From Neptunicoccus sediminis (GTDB lineage Bacteria > Pseudomonadota > Alphaproteobacteria > Rhodobacterales > Rhodobacteraceae), in the NCBI RefSeq assembly GCF_001719615.1, contig NZ_MDVX01000020.1:1-44692 (forward strand): a stretch of DNA of 44,692 bases, written 5' to 3'. Numbering within the stretch: position 1 is the first letter of the stretch; each line of letters begins with the position of its first letter. Positions 1 to 7,956 of the stretch are shown one piece after another. Below the pieces are notes generated by a model, which saw nothing but the letters and a program-made list of their open reading frames with translations, had not been told where the DNA came from and ran no database searches. The position numbers and the translations under genes are program-made.

Positions 1-381
1 GAGAGAATTCTTCACGTAGACGATGAGGAAGATATCCGTTTTATCGTTCAAGTGACACTTGAGGTAAATAACGGTTATGAGGTCTTATCTTGCGCTAGAG
101 GCTCCGAAGCTATCAAGTAAGCGTTGGATTTCAATCCGCAACTTTTTTTACTTGATTTTATGATGCCTGAAATGAATGGGGAAGAAACTTGGAAGGGGTT
201 GTGCTCGATTGAAGGCTTATCAGATGTCCCAGCAGTCTTTATGACGGCGAAAACTGAACGCAGTATTATTGACCATCTCTTCACTCTTGGTGCAGCTGGT
301 GTTATACTAAAACCATTTGAACTAGAGGATATTGGTCAGTTGTTAGAAAGTTTTTGGCAGAAGAAAGAAGCGTTTATTTAG
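1..381 (+). pseudogene. Single-domain response regulator broken by an in-frame stop (5' end outside window)
   Basis: Read in frame 1 from the first base, the sequence encodes a CheY-like receiver domain. The acidic pocket (VDDEED) is at window codons 6-11, the phospho-acceptor Asp at codon 52 in LLDFMMPEMNG, the Thr in FMTAKT and the Lys in LKPFE. Codon 40 (118-120) is TAA, in the helix before the phospho-acceptor strand, and the frame stays open on both sides to the stop at 379-381. One substitution from a Gln, Lys or Glu codon would explain it. The start codon probably lies one codon left of the window. Restart at TTG 124 would lose the acidic pocket, so a working receiver is unlikely. The DNA is clearly AT-richer than the rest of the window and borders an integrase, so I infer acquired DNA. 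A sequencing error at 118-120 cannot be excluded. Confidence 0.75.
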
Positions 382-521
382 AGATGCTTAGCTGAAAATT
401 CAGGGAGCCGGTAATAGTTGATTGCGAACTACACTTGTTGTCAGTAACGAACGGACCGGTCTCAAAGTTATTAGAGGGTATAGGGAAGGTATTTTATTGA
501 AGCTTGATTTGATTGGGCGTC

Positions 522-539
522 CGGTGTGCCCCCACACCG
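522..539. repeat. Small perfect stem-loop between the broken regulator and the integrase
   Basis: CGGTGTG, a four-base CCCC loop, and CACACCG form a 7-bp perfect stem. No T-tract follows on either strand, so it is not a convincing intrinsic terminator, although it sits between the convergent regulator and integrase. The rest of 382-595 holds nothing I recognise: no tRNA and no open frame with a ribosome site. Confidence 0.4.
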
Positions 540-595
540 AACGTGACCGATTTTAGCTTTGACACAGGTAGATTTCCCGCGATCCAACTCTAATA

Positions 596-1759
596 TCAGT
601 CCCCACCAATCAAGTAACCAGCCCAATCCGCCAAATATGGTTTGCGGCGTTCCAGATAAACAGCGCGGTTGTAGGCATCTTCCACATCATTGACCGCGAA
701 GTGCCCGAGGCAGGCCTCAGCCACCTCCCGGGCGCATTCTGTGCGTTCGGACAGCCATGTGCGCAATGTAGCGCGGAAACCGTGGGGACGGGCTTCCAGG
801 CGGCGCTCTACCATGTAGTTGCGCATGGACATCTTATTCAGCGGGCCGCCACGACTGTTGGGAAAGAGATAGCCGTTTTGCTCAATCGCGCGGGCGAGGT
901 CAATCACCCGCAGGGCTTCACCGGACAGAGGCACACGGAAGGGTTTGGTAAAGCCCTTGCGGCCTTTGACATGCTCTACAGGCACCGTCCAGATGTCCCC
1001 GGTGATCTGATCAAGCCGCATATTGTTAACCGCGTCCGAACGCACACCTGTCAACATTAGCATGCGGAGCGCAAGTTCTGCGGGCGCGAACTCTCCAAGC
1101 GATTGGTAAAAGACTGGCGCCTCAGCCCAGTCGAGCGCGGCAATGTGGGTGACGGTGTGTCTTGGAGCACCGAGCAGGATGCGTGCCTGGTCAATGATGC
1201 CGAGGTTCACGTCAAAGCCCTCTGCGATTGCATAGCTCAGGATCACCTTTAGTCGGGACAAGGCCTTCTTTGCTGTGACGGGAGAGGTCTCCCAGCCACG
1301 GGACAGTGCCTGTTTAATGTCATGCTGGTCAATCTTGACAACGGGCATCATTCCCAGATGGGGCAGAAGATGGTTCTTGATCGGGCTGAACCACATCCCG
1401 TCCGACCCTTCATGCTTCAGCGTGGAGCGATGGGCTTCAAAAGCAGCATAGGCCAAAACATGGAACCGACCTTCCTGGGCGCTTGCATGGTTTCTCTGCC
1501 GCCGCTTGATTTTGATTGGATCATCCCCGTTCGCCACAATCCGCCGCACATCATGAGCTGCTTTTCGGGCCTCTGCGAGAGACAGGAGGGGATAGGAGCC
1601 AAGCCCCATTTCGCGCTGCCGTCCGAACAGGGAAAACCGGAAGGTCCATTGTGCCCCGCCGTCTTTCCTCTTAAACAACCATAAGCCCTGTCCGTCGCAA
1701 TGTTTGCCAGGCGGCAGAGACTTTAATTGTGCAACTGTGAAGAAATTGGATTTTGCCAT
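596..1759 (-). CDS. Tyrosine recombinase / P4-type integrase
   Basis: A 387-aa site-specific recombinase of the phage/island integrase type. The N-terminal ~90 residues resemble the arm-site DNA-binding domain (DUF4102) of P4-like integrases (CDGQGLWLFKRKDG, MGLGSYPLLSLAEAR). A core-binding domain follows, then a complete catalytic set: Arg240 in LTGVRSDAVNN, a Lys near 265-272, His326 and Arg329 in PHGFRATLRTW, His353 in CLGHFAV, and nucleophile Tyr363 in DAYNR. ATG at 1759 has GGAGG seven bases upstream. Such enzymes integrate and excise genomic islands, often at tRNA genes, but no tRNA or duplicated attachment core is visible here. It reads leftward toward the AT-rich DNA holding the broken regulator, so it probably marks the right edge of an island extending beyond the left end of the window. 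It looks intact. Confidence 0.9.
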   Translation of the reverse strand: MAKSNFFTVAQLKSLPPGKHCDGQGLWLFKRKDGGAQWTFRFSLFGRQREMGLGSYPLLSLAEARKAAHDVRRIVANGDDPIKIKRRQRNHASAQEGRFHVLAYAAFEAHRSTLKHEGSDGMWFSPIKNHLLPHLGMMPVVKIDQHDIKQALSRGWETSPVTAKKALSRLKVILSYAIAEGFDVNLGIIDQARILLGAPRHTVTHIAALDWAEAPVFYQSLGEFAPAELALRMLMLTGVRSDAVNNMRLDQITGDIWTVPVEHVKGRKGFTKPFRVPLSGEALRVIDLARAIEQNGYLFPNSRGGPLNKMSMRNYMVERRLEARPHGFRATLRTWLSERTECAREVAEACLGHFAVNDVEDAYNRAVYLERRKPYLADWAGYLIGGD

Positions 1760-1910
1760 ATGTGTACCTCCGAAATATCTACAAACGCAGATGGCACTGC
1801 CCGGGAATTACCGGACCGCGCTGAGACGCTACCGCACTCTTATTAAAGCACGATTTAAATCTCAGAGCGTTTGTGAAAGCGCTTGATACGAAGGATATAC
1901 CCCTCCGGCA

Positions 1911-1934
1911 GGAGTATTTTACGGAACATTGAAG
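1911..1934 (+). repeat. Dispersed intergenic repeat, copy 1
   Basis: GGAGTATTTTA followed by CGGAACATTGAAG. The same element, with a one-base difference in spacing, recurs at 33006-33028 and 37873-37894. It is preceded by CTCC-GGCA-GGAG, which can form a short hairpin running into TATTTT, so the unit may act as a weak terminator. It lies downstream of the TRIC-type gene (minus strand), between it and the integrase. Confidence 0.75.
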
Positions 1935-1951
1935 TGGCAGTGGATTGGCGC

Positions 1952-2575
1952 TTAGGGTTTGGGGGGGCGGCTTTTGTAGACGGGCAGGCGCCAGCCGAAG
2001 GCTATGGAGCCGGCGCGCAGGATCAGGGTTACGGCTGTGCAGGCAGCGAGGGGGGCGAGTATGTGGTCGGTCACTCCGGCCGTCAGCAAGGCGGCCACTG
2101 CGCCGGCGAAAGCGGCGGTGACGTAGAGTTCCCCTTGTTTGAGCGCCAGAGGCACTTGGTTTGCGACCACATCGCGCATCAGGCCGCCCATGGTTCCGGT
2201 GACAGCGCCCATCAGGGCGACGATAATCGGGGATTGGCCGGTGGCAAGCGCCACACCCGCGCCGGCGGCGACCGCCACGGAGAGGGCCAGCGCATCGAGC
2301 CAGAGAATCAGGCGCATGCGGCTTTCAAACCTGTGGGCTGTCACAAAGACAAGTGCAGCGGCTGCGCAGGCGATCAGGATATAGCGGGGGTCTTCGATCC
2401 AGAAAATCGGATTCTCGTAAAGTAACAGGTCGCGGATGGTGCCACCGCCAACGGCTGTGAGGCTTGCCAGAAAAGCAAATCCGATAATGTCGAGCTGGGC
2501 GCGGCTGGCGGTCAGTGCGCCGGTCAGGGCGAAGACGAAAACAGCAGCGTAATCAATGGCGTCGAGCGGGGTCAT
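1952..2575 (-). CDS. TRIC-type/UPF0126 membrane protein
   Basis: A 207-aa polytopic inner-membrane protein of the UPF0126 (trimeric intracellular cation channel-like, YicG/YadS) family. It shows the internal duplication typical of the family: each half has a glycine-rich, Arg-Asp containing segment ([10 protein letters not shown] near residues 43-52 and [11 protein letters not shown] near 129-139), with about seven hydrophobic helices overall. Prokaryotic relatives form trimeric cation-conducting channels; the substrate here is unknown. Its ATG overlaps the rnhA stop (ATGA), so the two are almost certainly co-transcribed. The C-terminus is short and basic ([12 protein letters not shown]). I am confident of the family, not of the physiological role. 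Confidence 0.85.
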   Translation of the reverse strand: MTPLDAIDYAAVFVFALTGALTASRAQLDIIGFAFLASLTAVGGGTIRDLLLYENPIFWIEDPRYILIACAAAALVFVTAHRFESRMRLILWLDALALSVAVAAGAGVALATGQSPIIVALMGAVTGTMGGLMRDVVANQVPLALKQGELYVTAAFAGAVAALLTAGVTDHILAPLAACTAVTLILRAGSIAFGWRLPVYKSRPPKP

Positions 2576-3048
2576 TTCGGTTTGGCAGATTTCTTGGCCG
2601 GTTTGAAAGGTTCCATTCCCTGCCGCGCCAGTTCATCCGCCCGTTCGTTTTCCGCGTGTCCGGCGTGACCCTTGATCCATTTCCACGTGATGTTGTGCCG
2701 TTTGGTGGCGGCATCCAGCGCCTTCCACAATTCCTCGTTCTTCACCGGCTTTTTAGCGGCGGTTTTCCAACCGTTCTTTTTCCAGCCGAAAATCCATTTG
2801 GTGATCCCGTCTTTGACGTAGTTGCTGTCGGTTACAAGCGTGATGGTGCTGGGCTTTTCCAGCGCTTCGAGTGCGTTGATCGCGGCCAGAAGTTCCATCC
2901 GGTTGTTGGTGGTTTCAGGTTCGCCGCCATTCAGCTCGCGGGTTTTCAGGACGGTGTCGCCCTCGCGGGCGATCAGCATTGCGCCCCAGCCTCCGGGACC
3001 GGGGTTTCCAGAGCAGGCACCGTCTGTATAAGCGAAGAGTTCAGGCAT
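2572..3048 (-). CDS. rnhA: Ribonuclease HI
   Basis: A 158-aa RNase HI, which cleaves the RNA strand of RNA-DNA hybrids (R-loops, Okazaki primers) in the cytoplasm. The catalytic carboxylates are present: Asp9 ([14 protein letters not shown]), Glu52 (NNRMELLA), Asp74 (VTDSNYV) and Asp138 (NERADELA), with the flexible-loop His at 128 or 131 ([13 protein letters not shown]). The basic protrusion ([16 protein letters not shown], about 89-104) matches the E. coli type. Length is normal, with a Lys-rich tail. It overlaps the methyltransferase gene by 8 nt upstream and the TRIC-type gene by 4 nt downstream, so the three form one tight unit. Confidence 0.97.
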   Translation of the reverse strand: MPELFAYTDGACSGNPGPGGWGAMLIAREGDTVLKTRELNGGEPETTNNRMELLAAINALEALEKPSTITLVTDSNYVKDGITKWIFGWKKNGWKTAAKKPVKNEELWKALDAATKRHNITWKWIKGHAGHAENERADELARQGMEPFKPAKKSAKPK

Positions 3049-3616
3049 GGGCGGTCACAATTATCCACGGGGAGGTTTCACCGGACAACCCTGTATCAGA
3101 GCCGCTGTCAGAGGCAACAGGGCGAAAGCCCGCGTCGCGCAAAAGCCGGTCCAGTTCGTCCGGTTCATAGTAGGTATACCGGCGTCCGATTGCATCCCTG
3201 CTGGTGCCGGTTCCGGTTTTTACGCCGATCACGAAAACCCCGCCGGATTTCAGCGCCGTATGAATGGCCTTCAGGTGTCGGGGCATATCCTGCCGCGCTG
3301 CGTGCAGCAGCGAGAAACTGGCCCAGACACCGTCAAAGGCCACATCGTCAAAGGTGCCAAGGGTAATGTCCAGACCGTATCGCGCGGCGCCGAGTTCTAC
3401 CATTTTCGGGCTGGCATCAAGGGCTGTCACCGTGAAACCGGCATCGCGCAATGTGGCGGCGGCATTGCCCGGTCCACAGCCAAGATCGAGCACTGTTCCA
3501 CCTTGGGGCAGGGAGTCTATAAAGGCGCGCAAGTGGCGTGAGGGTTCGTCGCGTGTCACGAGTCTGGCGTATTCGCCGGCTTTCTCGTCATAGATGTCTA
3601 TGGTTTTGCGATCCAT
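3041..3616 (-). CDS. Class I SAM-dependent methyltransferase
   Basis: About 191 aa from ATG at 3616, chosen because AGAGGA lies 6-7 bases upstream; an upstream TTG at 3637 in the same frame has no such site. Motif I ([15 protein letters not shown]) and the post-I acidic residue (VTALDAS) are typical of class I Rossmann-fold methyltransferases that use S-adenosylmethionine. Later strands ([25 protein letters not shown]) and the C-terminal [16 protein letters not shown] segment resemble small-molecule methyltransferases. The substrate cannot be told from sequence. The 3' end overlaps rnhA by 8 nt. Confidence 0.85.
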   Translation of the reverse strand: MDRKTIDIYDEKAGEYARLVTRDEPSRHLRAFIDSLPQGGTVLDLGCGPGNAAATLRDAGFTVTALDASPKMVELGAARYGLDITLGTFDDVAFDGVWASFSLLHAARQDMPRHLKAIHTALKSGGVFVIGVKTGTGTSRDAIGRRYTYYEPDELDRLLRDAGFRPVASDSGSDTGLSGETSPWIIVTAHA

Positions 3617-3690
3617 TTGCGGTCCTCTAGCGGTCAAGCTTTTGTGTCATGGAATCCGTCTGGAAATCAATCGGTGCCGGTGGGCGATTG

Positions 3691-4134
3691 TCAGATGCTC
3701 AGCCGTGTGACGCTCAGGCAGGCTATGATCACCAGTGTTGTAGGGATGCGCAGGGTCAGCCACCAGCGCGGGGCGAGGCGCGAATGCTGGAAGGATGTGT
3801 CGATGGTTAACAGGGCCGGAAAGCCGAACATAAGTGCCTCCAGTTTATCGGCGTCGGTTCCGACCACGGCGAAAAACACATACAGCACAGGGATCGCGCC
3901 GGTGATATAGGCGTAAGAGGACTGGCCTTTTGGCGAATGGGAGGCAAAGCCCCAGAGGATGCCGGTCAGGAAGGACAGCACGATGATGCCGAAATGGATG
4001 ATCGTCTCAACGCTGCTGTAGGGGAAGGGCGTGAACACCGTGTCGGTCGCCGCCCCGATTGCTGCAATAACAAAAGGGGCGGTTCCAAGGGTTGCCAGTG
4101 CCAGCGGCGTGCGCGGCGGTAGCGCCAGCGCCAT
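3691..4134 (-). CDS. DUF3429 family membrane protein
   Basis: A 147-aa protein with about four or five predicted membrane segments and the DUF3429 signature of an early proline-rich segment followed by FGIIVLSFLTGILWGFAS. Family members are small inner-membrane proteins of unknown function, common in proteobacteria. The ATG overlaps the ispH stop (TGATG), so it is translationally coupled to ispH. I know of no functional assignment and give none. Confidence 0.8.
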   Translation of the reverse strand: MALALPPRTPLALATLGTAPFVIAAIGAATDTVFTPFPYSSVETIIHFGIIVLSFLTGILWGFASHSPKGQSSYAYITGAIPVLYVFFAVVGTDADKLEALMFGFPALLTIDTSFQHSRLAPRWWLTLRIPTTLVIIACLSVTRLSI

Positions 4135-5087
4135 CAGGCGGCAGAGTCGCGCAGGACGCGGGGGACTTTGAAGCTGACGTTTTCGACGGCGGTTTCCACC
4201 ACTTCGCTGGTTACGTCATAGCGATCCTTGAAGGCGTCGATGACCTCGTTAATCAAAACTTCGGGGGCGGAGGCGCCGGCGGTGATGCCGATGGCGCTGA
4301 TCCCGTCGAGGGCACGCCAGTCGATGTCCGTCGCCCGTTGCACCAGTTGGGAATAGCTGCAGCCGGCGGTTTTGCCCACTTCGACCAGCCGTTTGGAGTT
4401 GGACGAATTCGGCGCGCCGATCACCAGCAGGGCGTCGATCTTGGGTGCGACCGCCTTGACCGCTTCCTGACGGTTGGTGGTGGCGTAGCAGATGTCTTCC
4501 TTATGGGGGCCGACGATGGCCGGAAAGCGGGCTTTCAGCGCATCAACGATTTCAATCGTATCGTCCACCGACAGGGTTGTCTGGGTGATATAGGCCAGTT
4601 GTTCGGGATCGCGGGGCGCCAGTTTCGCCACATCCGCAGGGGTTTCCACCAGCAGCACCTCGCCTTCGGGCAGTTGGCCCATTGTGCCGATGGTTTCGGG
4701 ATGGCCGTCGTGACCGATCATCACCATTTGCAGACCGTTCTGGTGGTGGCGTTCTGCCTCTATATGGACCTTGCTGACCAGCGGGCAGGTGGCATCGACA
4801 AAGACCATCTCGCGGGCTTGTGCGGCGGCGGGGACGGATTTTGGCACACCATGCGCCGAGAAGATCACCGGCCGGTCGTCAGGGCATTCGGACAGTTCCT
4901 CGACAAAAACCGCGCCTTTCTCGCGCAGCCCGTCCACCACATATTTGTTGTGCACAATTTCGTGGCGCACGTAGACAGGCGCGCCCCACTTCTCGATCGC
5001 CATTTCAACGATCTTGATGGCGCGGTCCACACCGGCGCAAAAGCCCCGTGGTGCGGCGAGATAGAGGTTCAGGGGTGGTTTTGTCAT
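4134..5087 (-). CDS. ispH: 4-hydroxy-3-methylbut-2-enyl diphosphate reductase
   Basis: A 317-aa enzyme of the last step of the MEP isoprenoid pathway, reducing HMBPP to IPP and DMAPP with a [4Fe-4S] cluster. The three cluster cysteines are Cys17 ([12 protein letters not shown]), Cys101 ([12 protein letters not shown]) and Cys200 ([10 protein letters not shown]). The catalytic Glu131 ([10 protein letters not shown]), the conserved histidines ([15 protein letters not shown]) and the product-binding SSNSKRL are also present. Length is normal. It heads a two-gene unit with the DUF3429 gene, whose ATG overlaps its stop. It is divergent from the response regulator gene at 5403. Confidence 0.97.
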   Translation of the reverse strand: MTKPPLNLYLAAPRGFCAGVDRAIKIVEMAIEKWGAPVYVRHEIVHNKYVVDGLREKGAVFVEELSECPDDRPVIFSAHGVPKSVPAAAQAREMVFVDATCPLVSKVHIEAERHHQNGLQMVMIGHDGHPETIGTMGQLPEGEVLLVETPADVAKLAPRDPEQLAYITQTTLSVDDTIEIVDALKARFPAIVGPHKEDICYATTNRQEAVKAVAPKIDALLVIGAPNSSNSKRLVEVGKTAGCSYSQLVQRATDIDWRALDGISAIGITAGASAPEVLINEVIDAFKDRYDVTSEVVETAVENVSFKVPRVLRDSAA

Positions 5088-5402
5088 GGCTCTGGCTTGT
5101 GTTTGGATGCGCCCCCTATCTAGGTGAAACCGCGCCTCTGGTCGAGCCTGACTTCGTTAATAAATGTAGCGCCGGTGGGATGTTGCCGTAGTGGGGGACA
5201 GATTCGGGCTGTGGCTACGGGCAACTGTGGCAATTTTGTGTCATGGCAACGCGAAAAGTGTTAAAGGATTTTAACCTTTGCGTGTATTTGCCGATCAGAT
5301 GTATCCTGAAATAATAAGGGGTCTTTCAGTAAACTGTTTTTGGTTCGCCGGTTCCGGAGCAATCGCGCCGGATGCGCGGCGCTGTTACATCAAGGTGGGC
5401 TG
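5088..5402. promoter_or_regulatory. Divergent intergenic region between ispH and the response regulator
   Basis: 315 bases with no convincing gene. It must carry both divergent promoters. A 6-bp inverted repeat, GTTAAA-GGAT-TTTAAC, lies at 5260-5275; its two TTAA cores are six bases apart, one short of the CtrA consensus, so I do not call a CtrA site. TTGCGT near 5277 and TATCCT near 5301 are a weak candidate -35/-10 pair for the regulator gene. Confidence 0.3.
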
Positions 5403-6320
5403 ATGAAAATACTAATTGTGGATGATGATCCGGAGATCATCGAAATTCTGGAGGCGTTTCTCGCACATGCGGGTTATCAGAATGTGGTGTCGGCCGGGTC
5501 CGGTGCCCAAGCTCTCGCGCTGTTAGACGCGGCTGCGGTTCCGTTCGACTGCTTCATTCTCGATATTCAGATGCCAGTGATGAGCGGCACGGAATTGCTG
5601 CGAAAGCTGCGCGAGATGCCCGATTACCAGAACGCACCCGTGCTGAAACTGACGGCGATGGGGGATGCCCGAAATATACAGGGGGCTTTTGCGGCAGGTG
5701 CGCTGGATTACATTACCAAACCGTTTGAGTTCTTTGAGGTCGAAACCCGCCTGCACGCGGCGGAAACCCGCTTGGCGAGCTTGCGCAACCTGCGCAATGA
5801 TCCCGCCGCAGGCTTGCCGGAAATGGAACGGGCGCTGGTGGCTGCGGTTGAAAAGGCGGGGCGGGCCAATACGGGCAGCAGCAGTTTAATCCCGAAAGAC
5901 GCGTTTGAGAATTTTCTGTTCCAGTTAAAGCAGAACCATCCCGAACGGCTTAATATTCTGGCGCTGAAGGTGAAGAACCTGCCAAGCTTGCATATGCGGC
6001 TGAGCGCGGAGGGCTTTCGCTATTATCTGAGCCAGATGATCCGTGTGCTGGCAAAGACGGTAGAACAGGAAGGGTTTCTGTTTACCTATCACGGCGATGG
6101 CGCGTTTCTGGTGCAAAACACCAGTTCCACACCCGCGCAGGTGGCTTTGCTCTGTGACAGGTTCAGCAAGGCTATGGCGCGGATGGATGAGGCGTTCATC
6201 TCGGTGGATTACGTCAAAAGCCGGATCGCTTTTGGCCACTCCAGCCACGAATGCCCGCCAGAGGCGTTCCAGCCGGTGCAGATGTTGGAAACAGCTCTGT
6301 CACAAGCGCAGGCCGCATAG
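5403..6320 (+). CDS. Response regulator with degenerate GGDEF-like output domain
   Basis: 305 aa from ATG 5403, preceded by AAGGTG; an upstream in-frame start at 5340 would add 21 residues unlike a receiver domain. Residues 1-115 are a receiver domain: acidic pocket Asp7-Asp9, phospho-acceptor Asp54 (ILDIQMPVMSG), Thr84, and Lys106 in ITKPFE. After a linker (about 120-160), residues 165-300 follow the outline of a GGDEF domain, but the signature is YHGDGAF (229-235) instead of GGDEF and the GTP/metal-binding residues look lost. The end (SRIAFGHSSHE, QMLETALSQAQAA) matches the last strand and helix of the fold. I infer a PleD-like architecture without cyclase activity, perhaps a c-di-GMP- or partner-sensing output. 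No kinase gene is adjacent. Confidence 0.75.
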   Translation: MKILIVDDDPEIIEILEAFLAHAGYQNVVSAGSGAQALALLDAAAVPFDCFILDIQMPVMSGTELLRKLREMPDYQNAPVLKLTAMGDARNIQGAFAAGALDYITKPFEFFEVETRLHAAETRLASLRNLRNDPAAGLPEMERALVAAVEKAGRANTGSSSLIPKDAFENFLFQLKQNHPERLNILALKVKNLPSLHMRLSAEGFRYYLSQMIRVLAKTVEQEGFLFTYHGDGAFLVQNTSSTPAQVALLCDRFSKAMARMDEAFISVDYVKSRIAFGHSSHECPPEAFQPVQMLETALSQAQAA

Positions 6321-6334
6321 GGGCTGCGGCCTGC
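6308..6334. terminator. Strong stem-loop between convergent genes, probable bidirectional terminator
   Basis: GCAGGCCGCA (6308-6317), a seven-base loop containing the TAG stop of the regulator gene, and TGCGGCCTGC (6325-6334): a perfect 10-bp GC-rich stem. It lies between the convergent regulator and desaturase genes. No T-tract follows on either strand, so termination may be inefficient or Rho-assisted. Confidence 0.5.
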
Positions 6335-6347
6335 TGCTGACAGTCGG

Positions 6348-7400
6348 TCAGGTCGGACGCTGGGCGGCGATCAGTTTGTTGGCATGGGCAAAAGACAACA
6401 GGCGGCGCTGGTCTTCGTCCCAGAGATGCAACCTTGCGCAGTGAAAGCTCTCGGCCAGAGTGATGATCTGGATATGGGCCAGTCTGGTATGGTCGCTTAG
6501 CACTTCGGGCAGGCGATAAAACGGGATGCGACAGTTCAGGTGATGCACGTGATGCACGCCGATATAGGCGGTGAGCCAGTTCAGCAAGGCAGGCAGTTTG
6601 TAATAGGAACTGCCGTGGAAAGCGGCGTCCTGAATGTTCCAGGCATCGTCCCTGTCCCAATGGGTTTCTTCAAACTGGTGCTGCACATAAAACAGCCAGA
6701 CGCCCGCAGCCGCAGCCGTCATCACCGTTGGCGCAAACACCAGCAGCAGCGGCCAGATGCCCCCGAAATAGGCGATCAGACCCAGCAGCAGCGCAAGCAC
6801 GGCATTGGTGCCCATAGCGGAAATCCAGTAGACGCGCCCTGCCGTCATCAGGCCGATGGGCAAGCGGTTCTGCAAAACAAACAGATAGACCGGACCAAGG
6901 CCGAACAACACAAAAGGAGAGCGGTAGAGCCGGTAGCCGAGTTTCTGCCAACGGTTCAGTTCGGCATATTCGGCAACGGTTTTTGTGTGGACATCGCCCA
7001 TGCCGCGATGGTCCAGATTACCCGATGTGCTGTGGTGGTGGGAATGGCTTTTGCGCCAGACCGCATAGGGGGTCAGCGTCAGCACGCCCAGACAACGCCC
7101 GATCCAGTTGGAGGCTTTCGCGTTTTTGACAAAAGCACCGTGGCCGCAATCATGCTGGATCGCAAACAGCCGGACCAAAAAACCGCCGTTGATAATGGCA
7201 ATCAACACCGCAAGCACAGCGCTGTGGGGGATCATCCACCATGCCAGCGCCCAAAGACCGATAAACGGAAGCAGGCTGGCAGCCAGCTCGTAGATGGCGC
7301 GCGGGGTGTTGGGTTTGCGGTATTGCGCAAGGCTTTGGGCCCAATCGCGCGCGGATTTGTCGGAGGGTTGTTGTGCATCCGCCCGTTTTGGGGTGTCCAT
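6348..7400 (-). CDS. Membrane fatty acid desaturase
   Basis: 350 aa from ATG 7400, with AAGGAA about ten bases upstream. It is an integral membrane di-iron desaturase with three histidine boxes: HDCGHGAF, HSHHHSTSG and HHVHHLN. Two hydrophobic hairpins separate the boxes (FIGLWALAWWM... early, LALLLGLIAYFGGIWPLLLVF in the middle), as in DesA/delta-12-type acyl-lipid desaturases. It introduces a double bond into a fatty acyl chain using O2 and an electron donor; regiospecificity cannot be read from sequence. The nearest homologues may include other HxxxH/HxxHH membrane oxygenases, so delta-12 is only a guess. It converges with the regulator gene across a strong hairpin. Confidence 0.88.
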   Translation of the reverse strand: MDTPKRADAQQPSDKSARDWAQSLAQYRKPNTPRAIYELAASLLPFIGLWALAWWMIPHSAVLAVLIAIINGGFLVRLFAIQHDCGHGAFVKNAKASNWIGRCLGVLTLTPYAVWRKSHSHHHSTSGNLDHRGMGDVHTKTVAEYAELNRWQKLGYRLYRSPFVLFGLGPVYLFVLQNRLPIGLMTAGRVYWISAMGTNAVLALLLGLIAYFGGIWPLLLVFAPTVMTAAAAGVWLFYVQHQFEETHWDRDDAWNIQDAAFHGSSYYKLPALLNWLTAYIGVHHVHHLNCRIPFYRLPEVLSDHTRLAHIQIITLAESFHCARLHLWDEDQRRLLSFAHANKLIAAQRPT

Positions 7401-7513
7401 GAAGGAGGGATTCCTTGCCTGATCGTTATGAGTTGTGCAGGGGTGTAGGCTACGGGGTTGTCTTAAGCAACCTTGCTTCGCTTCAAAGCGGATGCAAACC
7501 GAACACAATCCAT

Positions 7514-7867
7514 CTACAGGCCCAGTTCCGCCCGCTTCTTTTTGGTCAGTTTGGCCACCACCATATCGTAGCTTTCCCGCAGGTGCGCCTTCAGTTCCTC
7601 GTCCGACAGGCCCGGTTTGCCGTAATGCTGCAACCATTTTAACCCGCGGGACGCAAGATAGGGGGCGGGGCGGATGCCGGGCTGGTCGGAAAGAACCTCA
7701 AAGGCGATGGGCTGGGCCTTGAAGGTGAACGCATCCTCGCCCTCCTCCCAGCCACACAGGGCAAAGACCTTGCCGCCCACTTTCCAGACATCGGAATTGC
7801 CCCATTGCACCACATGGGTCGTTTGGGGCAGGGCGGCGCAAAAGGCGTTAAACTCGTCCCGGTTCAT
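7514..7867 (-). CDS. MmcQ/YjbR family protein
   Basis: About 117 aa from ATG 7867 (MNRDEFNAFCAALP); the open frame extends 12 codons further upstream but the added residues do not fit the family. The order of features matches MmcQ/YjbR proteins: an N-terminal helix, HVVQWGNSDVWKVGGKVFALCGW, then a strand with FTFKAQP, and a C-terminal LRESYDMVVAKLTKKKRAE helix. The family has a CyaY-like fold and is often called DNA-binding, but the cellular role is unsettled. The ribosome site is weak. Confidence 0.8.
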   Translation of the reverse strand: MNRDEFNAFCAALPQTTHVVQWGNSDVWKVGGKVFALCGWEEGEDAFTFKAQPIAFEVLSDQPGIRPAPYLASRGLKWLQHYGKPGLSDEELKAHLRESYDMVVAKLTKKKRAELGL

Positions 7868-7924
7868 CCTGCCACTGTAATATCGGCTATGGCCTGCTGA
7901 CAATCAAAGGATTGCGACCGCCCG

Positions 7925-7953
7925 AAAAAAAAGGCGCCCGCAGGCGCCTTTTT
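7925..7953 (-). terminator. Intrinsic terminator of the NYN gene, usable on both strands
   Basis: GGCGCC (7933-7938), loop CGCA, GGCGCC (7943-7948), flanked by eight A on the left and five T on the right. On the minus strand the stem is followed directly by eight T, the textbook form, just downstream of the NYN gene stop. The flanking A and T runs can extend the stem, and the five T on the plus strand make it potentially bidirectional. Confidence 0.9.
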
Positions 7954-7956
7954 CTA

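Noticed and set aside
382-595. tRNA or attachment site next to the integrase
   Set aside because: No T-arm GTTCRA-type motif with matching stems and no repeated core could be found.
1843-1858. CtrA site upstream of the integrase
   Set aside because: Spacing between TTAA cores is eight bases.
5260-5275. CtrA site before the response regulator
   Set aside because: The TTAA cores are six bases apart, not seven.
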